DNA of 64,000 bases from Chitinophagales bacterium (GTDB lineage: Bacteria > Bacteroidota > Bacteroidia > Chitinophagales > UBA10324), in contig JAIBAY010000006.1 in assembly GCA_019694975.1 (NCBI GenBank), forward strand, positions 1 to 64,000. The letters are read 5' to 3'. Below are positions 53,532 to 63,477 of the stretch, piece by piece; positions within the stretch are counted from its first letter, which is position 1; each line of letters opens with the position of its first letter. The notes under the pieces are model-generated. The model had not been told where the DNA came from. It made no database searches and saw only the letters and a program-made list of their open reading frames with translations. Made by a program: the position numbers and the translations under genes.

Positions 53532-56500
53532 ATGCGCCTCCTGATTTTACTGCTTTCATTGTGGCTGCTTTCCTTGCAATCCGTACTGGCTCAGGAAAAG
53601 TCGATTGCCTTCAAGCATCTCACCTCACAGGATGGCCTTTCCGACAACCGTATCACCTGCATGCTCCATGATAAGCAGGGATTCATGTGGTTCGGATCGA
53701 AGGATGGACTCAACCGCTTTGACGGCCGTGGTTTTTATGTTTTCCGGAATCGTGTGAACGATTCCACTTCGCTATGCAGTAACGACATCACTTGCCTTGC
53801 ATATGATAATGATTCCATCTTATGGATTGGTACTGCTACTTCAGGTTTTTGTGCTTATGATTTCAGAACACAAAAGTTCATGACCTATAACAGGAGCAAC
53901 ACAGGTCTTTTCTCCAGCAGTATTAATGTTATCCTGTTTGATTCCCTGCGAAATGCACTCTGGATCGGGCTCAACAATGGAGGCCTGCAGCTATTTAATC
54001 TTGAAACAAGAAACGTGCTGCCACTGGAAACAAATGGACTTTTAAGTTTTGCAAACTTTTCCGGGTTAAGAAGTACGTATGCGTTGATTGTAAAGGACTC
54101 CACGGTATTTGTCGGGGCTTTGACCCGTTCATTGAAAAAATTAGGCGATGTTCCTCTGAAGAGTACGCCGGGGTCGCCGATTCAGGGTGCGTTAACGGTT
54201 AATACCGCACTGTTGGCAAGCGATGGGTTCATCTGGTGCGGGGCCTGGGACAATGCTCTTCATCAATTTGATAAAGATGCAAATCTGGTGGCGAGCTATA
54301 TTTTTGACGGCACCGGAAAGCTGAATTTTTCGAGTGATGAATTTATCAGCATCGCGGAAGATGATCATAAGGTGCTGTGGTGCGGCAGTAAAGCATCAGG
54401 GCTTCATTTCTTCGATTTAAAAAATAAGATCTTTCTCACAGGGCATCATGCTCCTGAGCTATTCACCACGAAAGTTTACTGCATTTACCGTGATGACTAT
54501 AACCGGATGTGGGTGGGAACGGAGCAGGGTTTATACGTTTATGATCCGATTCAAAACCAGTTCGAGGTAACGTTGCTCCCGGTTCCCGGAGAAAAAATCA
54601 GTTGCAGGGTATTTGATCGTGTTATCACAACAGACGGAACTGAATACATCGTTTCGGCCTGTGGTTTGTTTTACCGGAACAAAACAGAAAAGCAATATCA
54701 CTTCAAATCCTTTAACTACAGGAAAGAAAGGCTTCAGCTCACCAGCATTTACTTAAGCCGTAATGGGACTGTTTTTATCGGAACGAATAAGACGATTTTT
54801 ATGCTCGACACCAGATCGGTTGCATTAAAGTTGATTCCAACCAATCCGGAGATGGATAACAAGGGTTTTTATGCTGTCTATGCTTCACGATACAACTACA
54901 TCACTGAATTCCCGGACGGTAATAGGAATTTACTCTGTGGCTTACCATATGGTCATGTTGTTGTGATGGCTGACCTGCAGCGCAAAAATTTGTTCAGGCT
55001 CATCCAGGGCCGTGGTGACACGGTGATTATCGAGAATCTTTTTCGCAAGCTATATGTGGATTCAAATAACCGCATGTGGATTTGCGGAGCAACAAAGGGG
55101 ATCACCCAATTCATATTACCTCCGGAATTTGATCCCGACCTGTTTCCATTCGCAGATACCATGCTGCATGATATCCTGATTTTTGAACGGGAGTGGAAAA
55201 ACAGGAAAGGAAATGATTTAATTCATTTAAATGATGTATATGATATTGCTGAAAATGAGGACGGCAGTTTTTGGTTGACGTCAGGGGTTTCAGGACTGAT
55301 CCGGTTTTATCCGGAGAATGATAGCGCTCCGTTCTCCTTCCTGAAAGGTGAATACAAATCACTGCAGGGTTTGGCAAAACAAGATGATCAGCACCTTTGG
55401 ATCATTACCGCCAAAGGCCTCCTGAGTTACGACATATCGAAAGAAGTGTATAAGCTGTTTGATTCGAAGCAAGGTATCCCGCAAGGACTTGACGGGTATT
55501 TTTTCAACGACCATGATTCCACGCTTTCCGCAGGTTTTGAAGGAGGCTTCCTCTCCTTCAATCCGCATCAGATTCAAAGAGATGCAGAGAAGCCGCGTGT
55601 ACAAATTACCAGGTTGTGGGTGATGGATGAAGCATCGGACTCACTTCTGCTGCAACGATTGATTTTTAAATACGACCGGAATTTTCTCAGGTTTTATCTT
55701 TCCTCAAACTGTTTTTCAAATAACGACCAGGTTACATACATCTACCAGTTAACGGGTATTGATCACGACTGGAGAAACAATGAAAACAATCCATATATCA
55801 CCTACACCAATTTGCCGCCGGGAAATTATGAGCTTAAGTTTAAAGCCGTCAACAGTGATGGCGCGGAGAGTGAAACACGCTCTGTTCCGATTATTATCAC
55901 GCCGCCGTTTTACAGAACCAACTTGTTCTATCTGAGCGTGATCTTTTCGGTACTAGCAGCAGGGTACGCATTTTACCGTTACAGGATGAGCCAGATTATT
56001 AAAATGCAGGAAGTGAGAAATAAGATAGCCCGAGATCTGCATGATGATATCGGTTCCACGTTGGGCAGCATCAGCTTATTCAGCCAGGTGGCGAGCGTAA
56101 AGCTGATGCAGGAAAAGGCGGATGAGACATTGTCCATTCTCGACAAGATAAAAATCTCTTCCCGCGAAATCGTAGATAAAACCAGTGATGCTGTGTGGGC
56201 GGTTAAAGCAACCAATGATACCCTCCGGAATTTGGTGATCAGGATGGAAAGCTATGCTGCATCACTCCTGGGTGCTGCCGGGATTCAGTTTAACATCGCG
56301 TCTGATCAAAGCACCGGTGAAACCAAATTGGAAATGTCGAAGCGAAAGAACCTCTTCTACATTTATAAGGAAGCGCTGCACAACATTATTAAATATGCTG
56401 AATGTTCGGAGGTTAATATCATCATTAAAAAAGACGGAAGTAAATTGATAATGACGATTGCGGATAACGGGAGAGGCTTTATGCTGCATGATCATGGTGG

Positions 56501-56666
56501 AAAGCTTCCTGCCAGCGATTCCGTTGTGCTGGAGGAGAAGTTGTACAATGGCAACGGCATAAAAAACATACAAGCGCGATCGCGGGAGATCGGCGGAAAA
56601 TTCAGGATGGAATCGGCACCGGGAAAGGGAACCACTATTCAGATTGAAATAAAGATTTCACCATAA
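53532..56666 (+). CDS. Propeller sensor histidine kinase (Reg_prop / Y_Y_Y / HisKA_3)
   Basis: 1044 residues. Signal peptide (LILLLSLWLLSLQSVLAQ). The periplasmic sensor has many Reg_prop blades (DGLSDNRITCMLHDKQGFMW, FGSKDGLNRFDGRGF and further copies), then a Y_Y_Y domain (about 700-780, YIYQLTGIDHDWRNNENNPY). A membrane helix follows (FYLSVIFSVLAAGYAFY). The cytoplasmic part is a HisKA_3 dimerisation domain (KIARDLHDDIGSTLGSISLF with phospho-His in the HDD motif) and an HATPase domain (LFYIYKEALHNIIKYAE, IADNGRGFML, GNGIKNIQARSREIGG). It pairs with the response regulator 42 bp downstream. Signal molecule unknown. Confidence 0.93.
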   Translation: MRLLILLLSLWLLSLQSVLAQEKSIAFKHLTSQDGLSDNRITCMLHDKQGFMWFGSKDGLNRFDGRGFYVFRNRVNDSTSLCSNDITCLAYDNDSILWIGTATSGFCAYDFRTQKFMTYNRSNTGLFSSSINVILFDSLRNALWIGLNNGGLQLFNLETRNVLPLETNGLLSFANFSGLRSTYALIVKDSTVFVGALTRSLKKLGDVPLKSTPGSPIQGALTVNTALLASDGFIWCGAWDNALHQFDKDANLVASYIFDGTGKLNFSSDEFISIAEDDHKVLWCGSKASGLHFFDLKNKIFLTGHHAPELFTTKVYCIYRDDYNRMWVGTEQGLYVYDPIQNQFEVTLLPVPGEKISCRVFDRVITTDGTEYIVSACGLFYRNKTEKQYHFKSFNYRKERLQLTSIYLSRNGTVFIGTNKTIFMLDTRSVALKLIPTNPEMDNKGFYAVYASRYNYITEFPDGNRNLLCGLPYGHVVVMADLQRKNLFRLIQGRGDTVIIENLFRKLYVDSNNRMWICGATKGITQFILPPEFDPDLFPFADTMLHDILIFEREWKNRKGNDLIHLNDVYDIAENEDGSFWLTSGVSGLIRFYPENDSAPFSFLKGEYKSLQGLAKQDDQHLWIITAKGLLSYDISKEVYKLFDSKQGIPQGLDGYFFNDHDSTLSAGFEGGFLSFNPHQIQRDAEKPRVQITRLWVMDEASDSLLLQRLIFKYDRNFLRFYLSSNCFSNNDQVTYIYQLTGIDHDWRNNENNPYITYTNLPPGNYELKFKAVNSDGAESETRSVPIIITPPFYRTNLFYLSVIFSVLAAGYAFYRYRMSQIIKMQEVRNKIARDLHDDIGSTLGSISLFSQVASVKLMQEKADETLSILDKIKISSREIVDKTSDAVWAVKATNDTLRNLVIRMESYAASLLGAAGIQFNIASDQSTGETKLEMSKRKNLFYIYKEALHNIIKYAECSEVNIIIKKDGSKLIMTIADNGRGFMLHDHGGKLPASDSVVLEEKLYNGNGIKNIQARSREIGGKFRMESAPGKGTTIQIEIKISP

Positions 56667-56708
56667 ATGGTGATAGACAGTTAATACGTCCTCCTTCACT
56701 TTTGTGTT

Positions 56709-57368
56709 ATGTCAGTTTCAGAAAACAGGATTTTGCGGATTATAATATTTGATGATCATAAAGATGTGCGTGATTCGGTGGAAATGCTGTTATCTACCAC
56801 ACAAAATTTGATATTCGCCGCAGGCTTTGAATCCTGCAATCACCTGATTAAGGAGATCGAAGTCACCAGGCCCGACGTGGTGCTGATGGATATTGATATG
56901 CCTTTTATGAGTGGGATTGATGCGGTGAAACTGCTGCGGACAAAGTTTCCCGACTTGCCTGTGCTGATGCTTACCGGTTTTGAAGATGATGAAAAAGTAT
57001 TCGACTCCATTTGTGCAGGCGCCAATGGTTATGTGCTGAAGAATGCCAACATGGAATCACTTATTCAATATATAAATGAAGTCTATTTGGGCGGCGCGCC
57101 GATGACACCGGTTATCGCACGAAAAGTGCTTGACCAGTTTTCTAAACTCCGGCCGTCTAAATCCGAGCAGGATGAATTCAACAGCCTGAGCCCGCGCGAG
57201 AAAGTGGTGCTGAATCTTTTGGTAAAAGGTAAATCGTATAAAATGATTGCGGATGAGCTTTTCATCAGCTTTGAAACAGTGCACTCCCATATCAGCAGGA
57301 TATACAGGAAGCTGCATGTAAACTCAGTGGGAGAAGCAGTGTCGAAAACTATATCAAAGGGATATTGA
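56709..57368 (+). CDS. LuxR/NarL-family response regulator
   Basis: 219 residues. N-terminal receiver: RIIIFDDHKDVRDSVEMLL with acidic pocket, phospho-acceptor Asp in VVLMDIDMPFMSG, Thr in VLMLTGFEDDE and Lys in NGYVLKNA. C-terminal NarL/FixJ helix-turn-helix: SLSPREKVVLNLLVKGKSYK, then ELFISFETVHSHISRIYRKL. Cognate of the propeller kinase immediately upstream (42 bp). Target genes are not indicated in the window, though T9SS cargo genes nearby are candidates. ATG start at 56709. Confidence 0.94.
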   Translation: MSVSENRILRIIIFDDHKDVRDSVEMLLSTTQNLIFAAGFESCNHLIKEIEVTRPDVVLMDIDMPFMSGIDAVKLLRTKFPDLPVLMLTGFEDDEKVFDSICAGANGYVLKNANMESLIQYINEVYLGGAPMTPVIARKVLDQFSKLRPSKSEQDEFNSLSPREKVVLNLLVKGKSYKMIADELFISFETVHSHISRIYRKLHVNSVGEAVSKTISKGY

Positions 57369-57468
57369 GGAAGAAACAGTTATACATCGCTTCATTGCAG
57401 ATGCTGTTTTTCAAAGGTTTATGGCAATCATTCTTATGGGTGCTGATTCGCTGCCCTTGTAGAAATTC

Positions 57469-57484
57469 AGAAGCTATCTCAAAA
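57469..57484 (-). repeat. AGAAGCTATCTCAAAA motif, left of the IS4 remnant
   Basis: This 16-mer is the exact inverse of 58579-58594 on the other side of the transposase remnant, and the same 16-mer also occurs at 2034-2049. The pair forms outward-lying inverted repeats around the remnant. Confidence 0.5.
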
Positions 57485-57502
57485 TTGTTGTAGTCAGTCT
57501 GT

Positions 57503-58512
57503 CCCGATTGATCACATTTGCGTCAAGTTAATTTCAATTTTTGAATGAATGTTAATCGGTCATCTCGATGTTCATAGCAGCGATAATAAATGATTTCGCC
57601 CAGTAGTTTGTTGAGTGAATTTTCCAGGAATCGGTAAACGTTGCTGGAGATATATCTGCACAACCTGAGCATACTGATACCTTTATTTTTGATCTGCGAT
57701 GCTTTTGATTGAACATAGTTATATACCGTTACCTGAAACAGCACAATGAACAGAAGCATCAGATAAATGATGGCTTGTACTCTTTGTTGGGTGAACGATA
57801 TGCTTTTATCAATGAGTCTTTGAAGATTAAATTGACTTTTCCGGCATTTAAAGATGGTGGCATCTTCCGAGGTGATCAATAGCTGTTAACCTAACAGTTC
57901 ATAATACTCCTTACTATGCTGGAGTCGATAATCTCTGTCTTCCCTTGCTTTTCTTCGCCGGCAATTGGCCTGCTGTGCAAGGGTGGTGCTGTCTTGAAGC
58001 AATATCCTTTTAAAGCGTTTTAAAACCGGATGCATCTTGACTTGCTTAGCATTGATTGATACCTGGTGGCTGGTCTCGAATTTCAATGCCAACATCAAAA
58101 ACCGGATCAACCCGTCGCTGATCCGCGACCAGATCGCTTGTTTAGATACCATTTTACGACTCACACGGCAAATCTGTTCTGCGCATCCCTGCAGCGTATT
58201 CTTGTTTTGCAGTGCCAGCATAAAAAATCCAAGTATCATTGACTTGCCCGTTACCTTTTTCGCTATTCTAAGCTTAAATCCACTTTGGCGGGCAAAGCGG
58301 TTGCACGTAATATTTTTTACTTTTTGTATTATACTGTTGAAACTTTTTGCCTGTTTTGAGCAGGTGCTTTTGGGTGTCATTAGATGTCGTAATTTGGTTT
58401 CACCTAAATAGCACCTACTTTTTTTGATTCCTCCTATACAAACATTCCCATTTCTCCACTCCTTTTTTTAAAAGTGTCCTGTTTTAGCTTGACGCCTATG
58501 CGATTGATCGGG
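57503..58512 (-). mobile_element. IS4-family insertion sequence remnant
   Basis: Left end CCCGATTGATCACATTTG followed by CGTCAAGTTAA; right end, reversed, CCCGATCAATCGCATAGG followed by CGTCAAGCTAAA. These are clear terminal inverted repeats of about 30 bp. Inside is a broken transposase in two pieces. Overall about 1.0 kb, shorter than an intact IS4 element (about 1.4 kb). No target duplication was recognised. Confidence 0.65.
57523..58380 (-). pseudogene. IS4-family transposase, internally deleted
   Basis: The N-terminal piece (58380-57886, 164 codons) has CSKQAKSFNSIIQKVKN, a HTH-like region and LLQDSTTLAQQANC, where the first Asp of the DDE triad lies. It ends with a stop; the second piece (57879-57523, 118 codons) has the C-terminal helices QRLIDKSISFTQQ, then FIVLFQVTVYNYV and SMLRLCRY. 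The central catalytic core with the second Asp and Glu is absent, so the enzyme is dead. The two pieces almost abut, so the deletion removed the middle. Confidence 0.6.
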
Positions 58513-58822
58513 ATCAGCATCTCATCAATTCATTGACAGATACTTGAATATATCAGGCATGACTGCATTGCTTGCCTGTTTTGAGATAGCTTCTTGGATT
58601 TACCGGTCGATATATTTTTCAGATTACGACTGGAAATCAATGTTGAAAAATTCAAATTGCCGGGAACCGTCCCTTTTTCCTATCCATAAAGTACTAACGC
58701 AACGCTCCGGAGATTCACCATAATTGGTGATAGGATCCATTCACCTCGGAATGCATGTTTGTGTCAAAATTTTTTGTTCCCGAAATCCTGATCACATGAA
58801 CCCTTTAAAAACCCCGCATCAC
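58513..58822. other. Gap before the large T9SS protein
   Basis: 310 bp. Holds the 16-mer at 58579-58594 with a small hairpin CAGGCA...TGCCTG next to it (about 58557-58578). No gene. The promoter of the 58823 gene should be in the last 100 bp. Confidence 0.5.
58579..58594 (+). repeat. TTTTGAGATAGCTTCT motif, right of the IS4 remnant
   Basis: Same 16-mer as 2034-2049 and inverse of 57469-57484. The adjoining sequence also resembles the 2 kb site, but with the short GGCATGACxGCATTG segment in the opposite direction. Confidence 0.5.
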
Positions 58823-61800
58823 ATGAAACAGCAGTTACTCCGGATGGCAACCTGCATCATTGCCGTATTCGCATTCATGAGCCTACGGCTGAGCGCTCAG
58901 CCACTCTTTACCAGGACTACCTTTAATGAAGCATACACTGCCATTACGATTGGCGGTGGGGCAACCTCCTCTGTGGCTACGGGCGACAATGCAAATGAAA
59001 CCGGTATTCCTGTCGGTTTTGATTTTGTTTATAATGGCATAACCTATACCACCCTCGGTTTAAGCACCAACGGCGTAGTCTGGTTTGATGCCGTTGCACC
59101 TTCAACTTCTGCAGGGAATTCGAATATGGTAACCACGACAGGCCCTAACCAGAGTCTTGCTCCATGGTTTAATAATTTGACTGATGATGCGTCATCAGAT
59201 ATTCTGTATCAGACACAAGGTGCGCCGGGCAGCAGAACGTTTACCATTCAATATTCCAACTATCCAACGTATACCGGCACAACAGGTAGTAATGTGAGGA
59301 TGAACTGCCAGGTGATACTCTATGAATCTACCAATGTTATTGAATTCCGATACGGATCATTAAATGTTATTGGAGCGCAAACCACCAGTGGTGGCGCCAT
59401 GATAGGTATTGAATGGGGTGCAGGGGGCAATAACAATTTTATTGATGCAGTCACGGGTTCTTCCATAGTTAGTCACCGCATGTTAAGTCCTTTAAGCGGA
59501 TGGCCTTCCTACAACTTCCGTTTTACGCCTGGCGCACCGGCTGTTCTTGCTGCCGGGACTTACAATGTGGGTGTTGGTCAAACTTACAACAGCATAACAG
59601 AAGCGGTTGCAGATGTAAATCACCGCGGCATTACAGGTGCTGTCACTTTAAATCTGACCGATGCACAATATGATACTACTACGGCCAACGGGGATAATAT
59701 ATTTCCCATTTTTGTGGCAACCCCCAATGCGAGCATTACCAATGTCCTTACAATTTCCAAAACAGGTATTCCGGCAACTTTGGCATACAGGGGTTCCAGC
59801 GTCGCCGCATCGGGAGGAGGTTTCGGAACAGGGGTGAGTACGACAGCCTTAAGCCATAATGAAGAACCGCTGCTTGGTGTGTGCGCATCTTATACGACTA
59901 TCAGTAACCTCAACCTCATTACCCATGGCGCTCCGCAGACCGTTGAAATAGGACTGGCTCTTTTTGAAATATCAGGAGCGAAAGGCGCACAGAATAACCT
60001 GTTCGATAAGATTTCGATTGACCTGAATCGCGCACATGGAGATGTGTATGGAATATCTTCGTTTAGCACCACGTCTCCGGGCGGTTTTCCGGGCACCAAC
60101 TCAAATAATACCTATCGCGATATAAGCATAAAAGACTGCAACTTCGGTATAAGTATTAGTGCACCAAATAATGCAACCGGCCCCGCTGATGAAGGCAACC
60201 AAATCATTACTTCATCCTGCAGCACCTTTAACTACATTGGTGATCCGGCTGTACCGGACGACATCATTAGCACAAGTGGAGTATATGGAATAAATATTAG
60301 CGGGCAGAAAAATTTTGTAGTTCGCAACTGTATCGTTGAAAATATTTCCAGCACGGGCTCGGGAGGTCATATTAATGGTCTTCAGATTGTGAATTCATGG
60401 GGCACCAATGAAATAAGCAACAATATTATCCGCACATTAAAGCGAAATAATACCGGTCAAAGTTCCGTCTATTATCTTACAGGCATAAGAATTGAATGGG
60501 ATAACCAGGTAGTAAATTTCAGGATTTATAATAACAGCATCAGTAATCTTTTGACATCATATACTGGCGTTCCAACTGCGCAGACTGCTGTTATTGGCAT
60601 TTATTTTCCAGACACGGGTGCGGGTACTATCACATCAGACATATTCAACAACAGCATAAGTCTGAATGGAAGCACATTCCCCAATGTATCATCAGTATGC
60701 TTATCCATTCTCAGCACCACTAAAACTTTTCAGATAAAAAATAATGTTTTTGCAAATTTTACCATCGGGCAAACAGGTGTTGCTAATCATGGTTGCATCT
60801 ACACGCAATCTTCAAATTTTTATGGCAATGCAGGATCGCTGGCCGATTACAATAATTACTTTTTGGCCGATAATACGAATGGTTATATAGGCAGGGCCCT
60901 GACGATAAATTACGCGACACTTGCTGACTGGCAGGCCGCCATGACATTAAACCCGGGCACTGATGCCAACACGCAGGTCGCCGATCCCAAATTTGTTAAT
61001 CAGGCTAATGATTTGCACGGCACTTACTTGTCTGCTTCCCTGGATGGAACAGGAACTACACCTCCCGCTTATGACACTACCGACATTGATTGCCAGGTAA
61101 GAACAGCTCCGCATGATATCGGATACGACGATTTTACCAGCGGTTGTGTGGCCAATGGCGGAGTAGTTACTCCTACATCGGCGACGCTGTGTGCAAAGGA
61201 TATTTTGGTGATGACGGCCAACGGTGTTACGGAGGATCCGTCCGGCACTTACCAATGGATGGTGTCAGGAACACCCGGCGGGCCCTATTCGAATGTGAGT
61301 GGTGGAAGCGGAGCAACTACTACTTCTTATACGACCGACAAGTTGAATAAAGGTACGTTCTACTATGTGTTAAAGGCAATTTGCCCCGGCGGTGGAACAG
61401 ATTATTCCAATGAACTGGTACTGGAGGTGAAAGCCCAGCCGGAAGCAAATGTAACTCCTGCCGGACCCCTTACGATTTGCAAGGGCACAGATGTCGTGCT
61501 CACTGCATCCGGAGGATCGAACAGGTCATACCAGTGGCTGAACAAAGATGAACCGGTGGCCGGTGCAACAGGCATTTCGTATACGATTGACTCGAAAGGG
61601 AAATACAAAGTAGTAGTCACGAATACTACAACCGGCTGTACCAATACATCTGCAACTGTGAAAGTTACTGAGTATGAAGATCCCCTGGCCATCATAACGC
61701 CACAGGGTCCTACCACTTTCTGTGCAGGTGGCAGTGTAGTGCTGCAGGCCAATACAGGTGCCGGCCTCACTTACAAATGGAGGAAAGGGAGCAATTATAT

Positions 61801-62167
61801 TTCCGGGGCCACGGAATCGGCTTATACGGCAACGGAACAGGGAAATTATAAGGTGGAAGTAACGAATGCGAATGGATGTACAAAACTTTCAGATGTAGTA
61901 GCCGTAACGGTGCCCTGCAAGATGGATGAAGATATGCAGGCTGATACGCCGGTTGCCATTTTCCCCAATCCCGTAACTGACCGGCTGAATATAACGCTTG
62001 CGACCACAACCGATTTTGAAGTGGAACTGGCGAACATAACCGGTGAAAGATTGGCGTTGCTGAAAAATGAAAGCACGATCGATATGTCCAGTCTTGCGGC
62101 AGGTGTATATTTTATAAAAATTGCTACCGCTGAGCAAACGGTTGTGAAGAAGGTGGTGAAGCGGTAA
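58823..62167 (+). CDS. Large T9SS surface protein with beta-helix and Ig-like repeats
   Basis: 1114 residues from ATG 58823 (MKQQLLRMATCIIAVFAFMS signal); the frame opens further upstream but without a signal. The N-terminal part is a Gly/Thr-rich beta-domain (TRTTFNEAYTAITIGGG). The middle is rich in Asn ladders and short strands typical of a right-handed beta-helix (IRTLKRNNTGQ, YNNSISNLL, FNNSISLNGS). Three Ig/PKD-like modules near the C-terminus repeat the pattern PxGPxTxCxGxxVVLxA. The end is a T9SS type-A sorting domain (VAIFPNPVTDRLNITL, AGVYFIKIATAEQTVVKK). Surface-exposed; ligand unknown. A terminator follows at 62217. Confidence 0.85.
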   Translation: MKQQLLRMATCIIAVFAFMSLRLSAQPLFTRTTFNEAYTAITIGGGATSSVATGDNANETGIPVGFDFVYNGITYTTLGLSTNGVVWFDAVAPSTSAGNSNMVTTTGPNQSLAPWFNNLTDDASSDILYQTQGAPGSRTFTIQYSNYPTYTGTTGSNVRMNCQVILYESTNVIEFRYGSLNVIGAQTTSGGAMIGIEWGAGGNNNFIDAVTGSSIVSHRMLSPLSGWPSYNFRFTPGAPAVLAAGTYNVGVGQTYNSITEAVADVNHRGITGAVTLNLTDAQYDTTTANGDNIFPIFVATPNASITNVLTISKTGIPATLAYRGSSVAASGGGFGTGVSTTALSHNEEPLLGVCASYTTISNLNLITHGAPQTVEIGLALFEISGAKGAQNNLFDKISIDLNRAHGDVYGISSFSTTSPGGFPGTNSNNTYRDISIKDCNFGISISAPNNATGPADEGNQIITSSCSTFNYIGDPAVPDDIISTSGVYGINISGQKNFVVRNCIVENISSTGSGGHINGLQIVNSWGTNEISNNIIRTLKRNNTGQSSVYYLTGIRIEWDNQVVNFRIYNNSISNLLTSYTGVPTAQTAVIGIYFPDTGAGTITSDIFNNSISLNGSTFPNVSSVCLSILSTTKTFQIKNNVFANFTIGQTGVANHGCIYTQSSNFYGNAGSLADYNNYFLADNTNGYIGRALTINYATLADWQAAMTLNPGTDANTQVADPKFVNQANDLHGTYLSASLDGTGTTPPAYDTTDIDCQVRTAPHDIGYDDFTSGCVANGGVVTPTSATLCAKDILVMTANGVTEDPSGTYQWMVSGTPGGPYSNVSGGSGATTTSYTTDKLNKGTFYYVLKAICPGGGTDYSNELVLEVKAQPEANVTPAGPLTICKGTDVVLTASGGSNRSYQWLNKDEPVAGATGISYTIDSKGKYKVVVTNTTTGCTNTSATVKVTEYEDPLAIITPQGPTTFCAGGSVVLQANTGAGLTYKWRKGSNYISGATESAYTATEQGNYKVEVTNANGCTKLSDVVAVTVPCKMDEDMQADTPVAIFPNPVTDRLNITLATTTDFEVELANITGERLALLKNESTIDMSSLAAGVYFIKIATAEQTVVKKVVKR

Positions 62168-62216
62168 TCAGTTATTGGTTATGCGTAGCGGGGAATTTAT
62201 GCAGTAGCGAAGTCAT

Positions 62217-62251
62217 AAACCCTGATGAGGAAACCCGTCAGGGTTTTTTAT
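62217..62251 (+). terminator. Rho-independent terminator
   Basis: AAACCCTGATG, short loop, CGTCAGGGTTTTTT. Good arms followed by a T run, 50 bp after the T9SS protein stop. Clear intrinsic terminator. Confidence 0.85.
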
Positions 62252-62443
62252 TGGGAAGGAAGATATTTTGTACAGGGCTGACGAATGCACTCGTCAAATT
62301 TACATTCATAAATAATTGTCGAGGATGATGACCTCAGGCAAAATTACAATTGCTCGGTAGTACGGAACGCCACCGGCAAATTCATGGCACACATTGCCTG
62401 TGAATTTGATTTTTCTTCACGTTCTTTGTGCTTCATAATTAAC

Positions 62444-63451
62444 ATGATGGCAAACGAACTATTCGAGAAGGTAGCTACCATGCTGCAGGAAATGGAAGCG
62501 GAGGTGATTTCAAATGCGGCAGCACTGGAGCAATTCCGGATACGGTATCTCGGCAGCAAAAACGTGATCAAGGATGTGTTTGCTGAAATGAAGCAGGTGC
62601 CCAATGAGCGCAAGAAGGAGTTCGGGCAGGTGGTGAATGCGCTGAAGCAAAAGGCAGAAGAGAAATTTCAACTTTTAAAAGATCAGCTTTCATCCACAAC
62701 CACTTCATCCAAATCTGAAACAATTGATCTCTCCATGCCGGGCAATCCGATGGCACTGGGTTCAAGACATCCGGTGGCAGTGATCCGTAAAAAGGTGATT
62801 GATATATTCGGACGCATCGGTTTCCAGGTGGCGGAAGGTCCGGAGATTGAAGATGAATGGCACAACTTCACGGCGTTGAACATTCCGGAAGATCATCCGG
62901 CGCGTGACATGACGGATTCATTCTATATAGAAAATCCGGGTATCATTCTCCGTTCGCAAACCAGCAATGTGCAGATAAGGGTGATGGAAACACAAAAACC
63001 TCCCATCCGCATCATAGCGCCCGGACGTGTTTACCGCAACGAAACCATCACGTACAAACACCATGTTATTTTTCATCAGCTGGAAGGACTGTACGTTGAT
63101 AAAAATGTCTCCTTCGCCGATCTTAAACAGACGATGTATTATTTCTTCAAAGAATTTTTCGGGGATGATTTCGAATGGCGTTTCCGGCCTTCCTATTTTC
63201 CTTTTACGGAGGTATCCGCGGAACTGGACATCAGGCGGAAGGGAACTGTAAAATGGATGGAGATACTGGGCTGCGGTATGGTTCATCCGAAGGTGCTGGA
63301 GAATTGTAAGATTGATCCGGAAGTGTATACCGGCTATGCCTGGGGAATGGGTATTGAAAGATTAGTATTGCTCAAATATGATATCCCTGATATCCGCATG
63401 CTGTTTGAAAATGATGTGCGGTTCCTGGAGCAGTTTGAAGCAGCGAGGTAA
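62444..63451 (+). CDS. pheS: Phenylalanine--tRNA ligase alpha subunit
   Basis: 335 residues from ATG 62444 (MMANELFEKVATMLQ; ATG 62447 is equally possible); the frame opens at ATG 62384 with unlikely sequence. Charges tRNA-Phe as part of the alpha2-beta2 enzyme. An N-terminal coiled coil precedes the class II core: SRHPVAVIRKKVIDIFGRIG, PEIEDEWHNFTALNIPEDHP, FHQLEGLYVD, SYFPFTEVSAELDI and GCGMVHPKVL, with GWGMGIERLVLLKY-like motif 3. The beta subunit gene pheT is not adjacent, since the next gene is on the other strand. Confidence 0.96.
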   Translation: MMANELFEKVATMLQEMEAEVISNAAALEQFRIRYLGSKNVIKDVFAEMKQVPNERKKEFGQVVNALKQKAEEKFQLLKDQLSSTTTSSKSETIDLSMPGNPMALGSRHPVAVIRKKVIDIFGRIGFQVAEGPEIEDEWHNFTALNIPEDHPARDMTDSFYIENPGIILRSQTSNVQIRVMETQKPPIRIIAPGRVYRNETITYKHHVIFHQLEGLYVDKNVSFADLKQTMYYFFKEFFGDDFEWRFRPSYFPFTEVSAELDIRRKGTVKWMEILGCGMVHPKVLENCKIDPEVYTGYAWGMGIERLVLLKYDIPDIRMLFENDVRFLEQFEAAR

Positions 63452-63477
63452 GAAAGTTATCAGGCAAAATCGGATGT

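Noticed and set aside
58037..58411. Plus-strand frame of 124 codons
   Set aside because: Antisense to the IS4 transposase remnant.
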